From contig NZ_JYMR01000017.1 of assembly GCF_000938255.1 (NCBI RefSeq), forward strand, positions 62,001 to 126,000: 64,000 nt of DNA, written 5' to 3'. The translations under genes and the position numbers were made by a program. Source of the DNA: Bradyrhizobium sp. LTSP849 (GTDB lineage Bacteria > Pseudomonadota > Alphaproteobacteria > Rhizobiales > Xanthobacteraceae). The notes below the pieces were generated by a model. That model was given only the letters and a program-made list of their open reading frames with translations, made no database searches and had not been told where the DNA came from. Below are positions 61,011 through 64,000 of this stretch, in pieces (within the stretch, counting starts at the first letter, position 1; each line of letters opens with the position of its first letter).

Positions 61011-64000
61011 ATGCCCAACAAGATGTTGATCGATGCCACCCACCCGGAAGAGACCCGGGTTGTCGTGGTCCGCGGCAATCGCGTCGAAGAGTTTGATTTC
61101 GAGACCGCGCAACGCAAGCAATTACGCGGGAACATCTACCTCGCCAAGGTCACCCGGGTCGAACCCTCGCTTCAAGCCGCGTTCGTCGAATATGGCGGCA
61201 ACCGCCACGGCTTCCTCGCCTTCAGCGAAATCCATCCCGACTACTACCAGATCCCGGTCGCCGACCGGCAGGCGCTGATCGAGGCCGAAGAGCAGGCCCA
61301 TCGCGAAGCCGAGGAAGAGACCGAGAACCGCTCCCACGGCCGCCGCCGCTCGCGCCACCGCAACGCCCGCCGCCGCGGTCAGGGCGAGCGCGTCCGCAGC
61401 GACGTCGTCGAGGGCGCCGACGCTAACGCGGCCCAGCCGATCGAGGGCGAGGCGCGGCCGGAGCACGCCGACGGCGCTCCGCACGAGGGCGAACATCTGC
61501 ACGCCGACGCGGAGCATCACGGCGAGCACGAAGCCCATCGTCACGAGCACGATCACGACGATCATGGGCACGACGATCATCATCATGCCCATGATGACGA
61601 TCACCAGCACACTCACGATCATGATGACCATCATCATGACGGCGACCATGATCATCACGACCATGATCACGCCGACGAGACGCCCGCGCCTGTCGCGGCC
61701 GTTGCCGAGCCGTACGAGGCCGCCACTTTCGATACGCACGCCGAGGCTCTGTCCGAAGCCGTGACCTCCGCCGCTGAACCGGCCGATGCCGTGTACGCCG
61801 CCGGCGAGAGCGTCGAGGCTCCGCATCACGACTCCGAAGCGACGGTCGAGGACGACGATGAGGATGACGAAGACGACGCCGAAGAGGAAGTCGTCGAATC
61901 CGTCGGTGGTGACGACGTGCTCGAGGAGGTGCCGGAGCGCACCTTCCGTCCGCGCCGCCAGTACAAGATCCAGGAGGTCATCAAGCGTCGCCAGGTGATG
62001 CTGGTGCAGGTGGTCAAGGAAGAGCGCGGCAACAAGGGCGCCGCGCTGACGACCTACCTCTCGCTCGCCGGCCGCTATGCCGTCCTGATGCCGAACACCG
62101 CCCGCGGCGGCGGCATCAGCCGCAAGATCACCAGCGCACAGGATCGCTCTCGTCTTAAGGAGGTCGTGCAGGATCTCGACGTGCCCGAGGGCATGGGCAT
62201 CATCCTGCGCACCGCCGGCGCCGCACGTACCAAGCCCGAGATCAAGCGTGACTTCGAGTACCTGATCCGGATGTGGGAGACGGTGCGCGACCTGACGCTG
62301 CAATCACAGGCCCCGACGCTGGTCTATGAGGAAGGCTCGCTGATCAAGCGCTCGCTGCGCGACCTCTACAACAAGGAAATCGACGAAATCTCGGTTGCCG
62401 GTGACTCCGGCTACCGCGAAGCGCGCGACTTCATGAAGATGCTGATGCCCGCCAATGTCAGCGCAGTGAAGCAGTATCGCGACGGCCAGCCGCTGTTCTC
62501 GCGGATGGGCGTCGAAAGCCAGCTGGATGCGATGTTCTCGCCGACCGTGCAACTGCGCTCCGGCGGCTACATCGTCATCAACCAGACCGAGGCACTCGTC
62601 TCGATCGACGTCAACTCCGGCCGCTCGACCCGCGAGCACCATATCGAGGACACCGCGCTCAAGACCAATCTGGAAGCGTCCGAAGAGGTCGCCCGCCAGC
62701 TTCGCCTGCGCGACCTCGCCGGCCTGATCGTCATCGACTTCATCGACATGGACGAGAAGCGCAACAACCGCGCGGTCGAGCGCAAGCTGTCCGATTGCCT
62801 GAGGCAGGATCGCGCGCGCATCCAGGTCGGCCGTATCTCGCATTTCGGCCTCTTGGAGATGTCGCGCCAGCGCATCCGCGCCAGCGTGCTGGAATCCTCG
62901 ACCGATCCCTGCCCGCATTGCGGCGGCACCGGCCACGTCCGCTCGGTGTCCTCGGTTGCGCTCCAGCTCCTACGCGGCCTCGAAGAAATCCTGATGAAGG
63001 GCGCGACCCACAATCTCGTGGTCCGCACCCGCACTGACGTCGCGCTCTATGTGCTGAACCACAAGCGCGGTCATCTGCGCGACCTCGAAAACGGCTTCAA
63101 GGTCACCCTGGCGGTCATCGCCGACCCAAGCGTCAGCGGACCGCAAGCTTACCTCATCGACCGTGGCGAACAGGTGCATACGCTCGAAGCTGCCAAGGCG
63201 CTGCTCGCGGCGCAGGCTGCCGCAAGCCCGCCGCCGTTGGTCGAAGAAGCCTATGACGACGAGGAGTTCGATCCGGAGCTTGAATCCGAGGTCGAGACCG
63301 AGGAAACCGAAGGTCTTGCCGAGGAGCAAGCTGCCGGCGAAGCAGCGCCCGATCAGGACGGTCAGCGCCGCAAGCGGCGCCGGCGTCGTCGCGGTCGCGG
63401 CGGCCCGCGCGAGGGCGAGCCTCGCGAGGATGGCGCGCCCGCATTGGCCGAAGGGGCCGTTGCAACCGGCGAGACAGACGAGGATGCCGAGTCCGAGCCG
63501 GAGGGCGAGGATCAGGCGGGTCAGGCCCGTGGCGAGCAGGAAGGCGCGAGTGATCGCCGCCGCCGGCGTGGTCGCCGTGGCGGACGCCGTCGGCGCGGTG
63601 GTGGCGAGGAAGGTCTCGCCGGCTCCATTGGCGACGAGCTCAGCGCCAATGCGCCGCCGGAAGCGACCGATGCGGTCGCCGATTTCGACGGGTCGGGCGG
63701 CGAGACTGCGCCCTCGATTGCGCATTCCGAAGACATCAACATCGTCGAGCCGCTGGTCGCTCAGCCTGAGCCACGCACCGAATCGCAAGCCACAGCGGCG
63801 GCCCAGCCTGAGCCTGCGGTTGCAGAGGAAGAACCCGCCGACGACAAGGCCGCGCGGCGCCGCTCCACGGTCCGGGAGAAGGTGAGCTTCCTGTCGAGCA
63901 GCCAGCGCGAGCCCGCAGCACCGGTTGCATCAGCGCCGGAGCCGGCTGCTACGCCAACGCCTGAGCCTGCACCGGAAGCTGCGGCCGAAACATCGACCGC
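61011..64000 (+). CDS. rne: Ribonuclease E (3' end outside window)
   Basis: Endoribonuclease that starts mRNA decay and rRNA/tRNA processing and scaffolds the degradosome. The frame runs off the right edge (996 codons seen). It begins MPNKMLIDATHPEETRVVVV. The S1 domain (YLAKVTRVEPSLQAAFVEYG, resuming at QVVKEERGNKGAALTTYLSL) is interrupted by about 215 residues: an Arg-rich part, a His/Asp tract (159-223) and an acidic part (about 275-300). The catalytic core follows, with DVNSGRST and LIVIDFIDM carrying the two metal aspartates, and the zinc link CPHCGGTG. After about residue 750 comes a disordered Arg- and Glu-rich scaffold region. Confidence 0.94.
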   Translation, partial: MPNKMLIDATHPEETRVVVVRGNRVEEFDFETAQRKQLRGNIYLAKVTRVEPSLQAAFVEYGGNRHGFLAFSEIHPDYYQIPVADRQALIEAEEQAHREAEEETENRSHGRRRSRHRNARRRGQGERVRSDVVEGADANAAQPIEGEARPEHADGAPHEGEHLHADAEHHGEHEAHRHEHDHDDHGHDDHHHAHDDDHQHTHDHDDHHHDGDHDHHDHDHADETPAPVAAVAEPYEAATFDTHAEALSEAVTSAAEPADAVYAAGESVEAPHHDSEATVEDDDEDDEDDAEEEVVESVGGDDVLEEVPERTFRPRRQYKIQEVIKRRQVMLVQVVKEERGNKGAALTTYLSLAGRYAVLMPNTARGGGISRKITSAQDRSRLKEVVQDLDVPEGMGIILRTAGAARTKPEIKRDFEYLIRMWETVRDLTLQSQAPTLVYEEGSLIKRSLRDLYNKEIDEISVAGDSGYREARDFMKMLMPANVSAVKQYRDGQPLFSRMGVESQLDAMFSPTVQLRSGGYIVINQTEALVSIDVNSGRSTREHHIEDTALKTNLEASEEVARQLRLRDLAGLIVIDFIDMDEKRNNRAVERKLSDCLRQDRARIQVGRISHFGLLEMSRQRIRASVLESSTDPCPHCGGTGHVRSVSSVALQLLRGLEEILMKGATHNLVVRTRTDVALYVLNHKRGHLRDLENGFKVTLAVIADPSVSGPQAYLIDRGEQVHTLEAAKALLAAQAAASPPPLVEEAYDDEEFDPELESEVETEETEGLAEEQAAGEAAPDQDGQRRKRRRRRRGRGGPREGEPREDGAPALAEGAVATGETDEDAESEPEGEDQAGQARGEQEGASDRRRRRGRRGGRRRRGGGEEGLAGSIGDELSANAPPEATDAVADFDGSGGETAPSIAHSEDINIVEPLVAQPEPRTESQATAAAQPEPAVAEEEPADDKAARRRSTVREKVSFLSSSQREPAAPVASAPEPAATPTPEPAPEAAAETST
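61485..61679 (+). repeat. His/Asp-coding low-complexity tract in rne
   Basis: 65 codons, of which 27 are His and most of the rest Asp or Glu, using CAT/CAC and GAT/GAC in irregular triplet arrays. Such DNA is prone to slippage, so its length probably varies between strains. Confidence 0.85.

Noticed and set aside
61122..62303. 393-codon frame opposite rne with a Val/Met/Ile-rich stretch resembling membrane helices
   Set aside because: The apparent hydrophobic run is the reverse complement of the His/Asp triplet tract.

Overview
This window looks like a chromosomal segment of a Bradyrhizobium-type alphaproteobacterium. The evidence is high GC, two Omp25/Omp31-like porins, a suf operon in rhizobial order, the rne / amiC-mrcA-prfB neighbourhood, and several families of compound palindromic intergenic repeats. 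This placement is inference from gene content and style; no 16S or other marker was compared. I see no tRNA, rRNA, CRISPR array, insertion sequence or phage gene.

Layout. 0-10 kb: DedA membrane protein, parE (topoisomerase IV), two outer-membrane barrel proteins, a short-chain dehydrogenase, an FAD monooxygenase and a secreted caspase-like protein. Several of these end in near-identical GCCCCGG/CCGGGGC terminators. 10-15 kb: AraC regulator, RhlE-like DEAD-box helicase, GGDEF diguanylate cyclase, a solitary FabA and a TfoX-domain protein. 15-22.5 kb: a leftward Fe-S assembly operon (NifS/IscS-like desulfurase, sufB, sufC, sufD, sufS, sufT-like, sufA), tightly coupled except for a palindromic repeat between sufB and sufC. 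22.8-31 kb: alpha/beta hydrolase, glutathione transferase, anmK, tyrS, MFS transporter, DoxX protein and a methyl-accepting chemotaxis protein. 31-37 kb: a 1277-residue AsmA/DUF3971 envelope protein, a 1-Cys BCP peroxiredoxin with a histone-H1-like tail, and an M23 peptidase.

37-44 kb: a TetR repressor divergent from a three-gene RND efflux operon (outer-membrane factor, adaptor, pump), with two matching 15-17 bp semi-palindromic operators between them. 44-46 kb: a coupled DUF6502-DUF5666 gene pair, divergent from a polysaccharide module at 46.1-51.6 kb. That module holds a small membrane protein, a protein fusing a GT4 glycosyltransferase to an ABC-2 permease, a short Wzt-like ATPase, a second GT4 enzyme and an O-antigen-ligase-like protein. 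The fusion is the most unusual architecture in the window. 52-61 kb: two EamA transporters, a 3-hydroxyisobutyrate-dehydrogenase-like enzyme, prfB with a classical programmed +1 frameshift, penicillin-binding protein 1A and AmiC. The window ends inside rne, whose S1 domain is split by a roughly 215-residue insertion containing an extreme His/Asp tract.

The clearest functional ensembles are Fe-S assembly, drug efflux with its repressor, surface-glycan synthesis and export, and peptidoglycan synthesis and cleavage (mrcA, amiC, anmK, M23).
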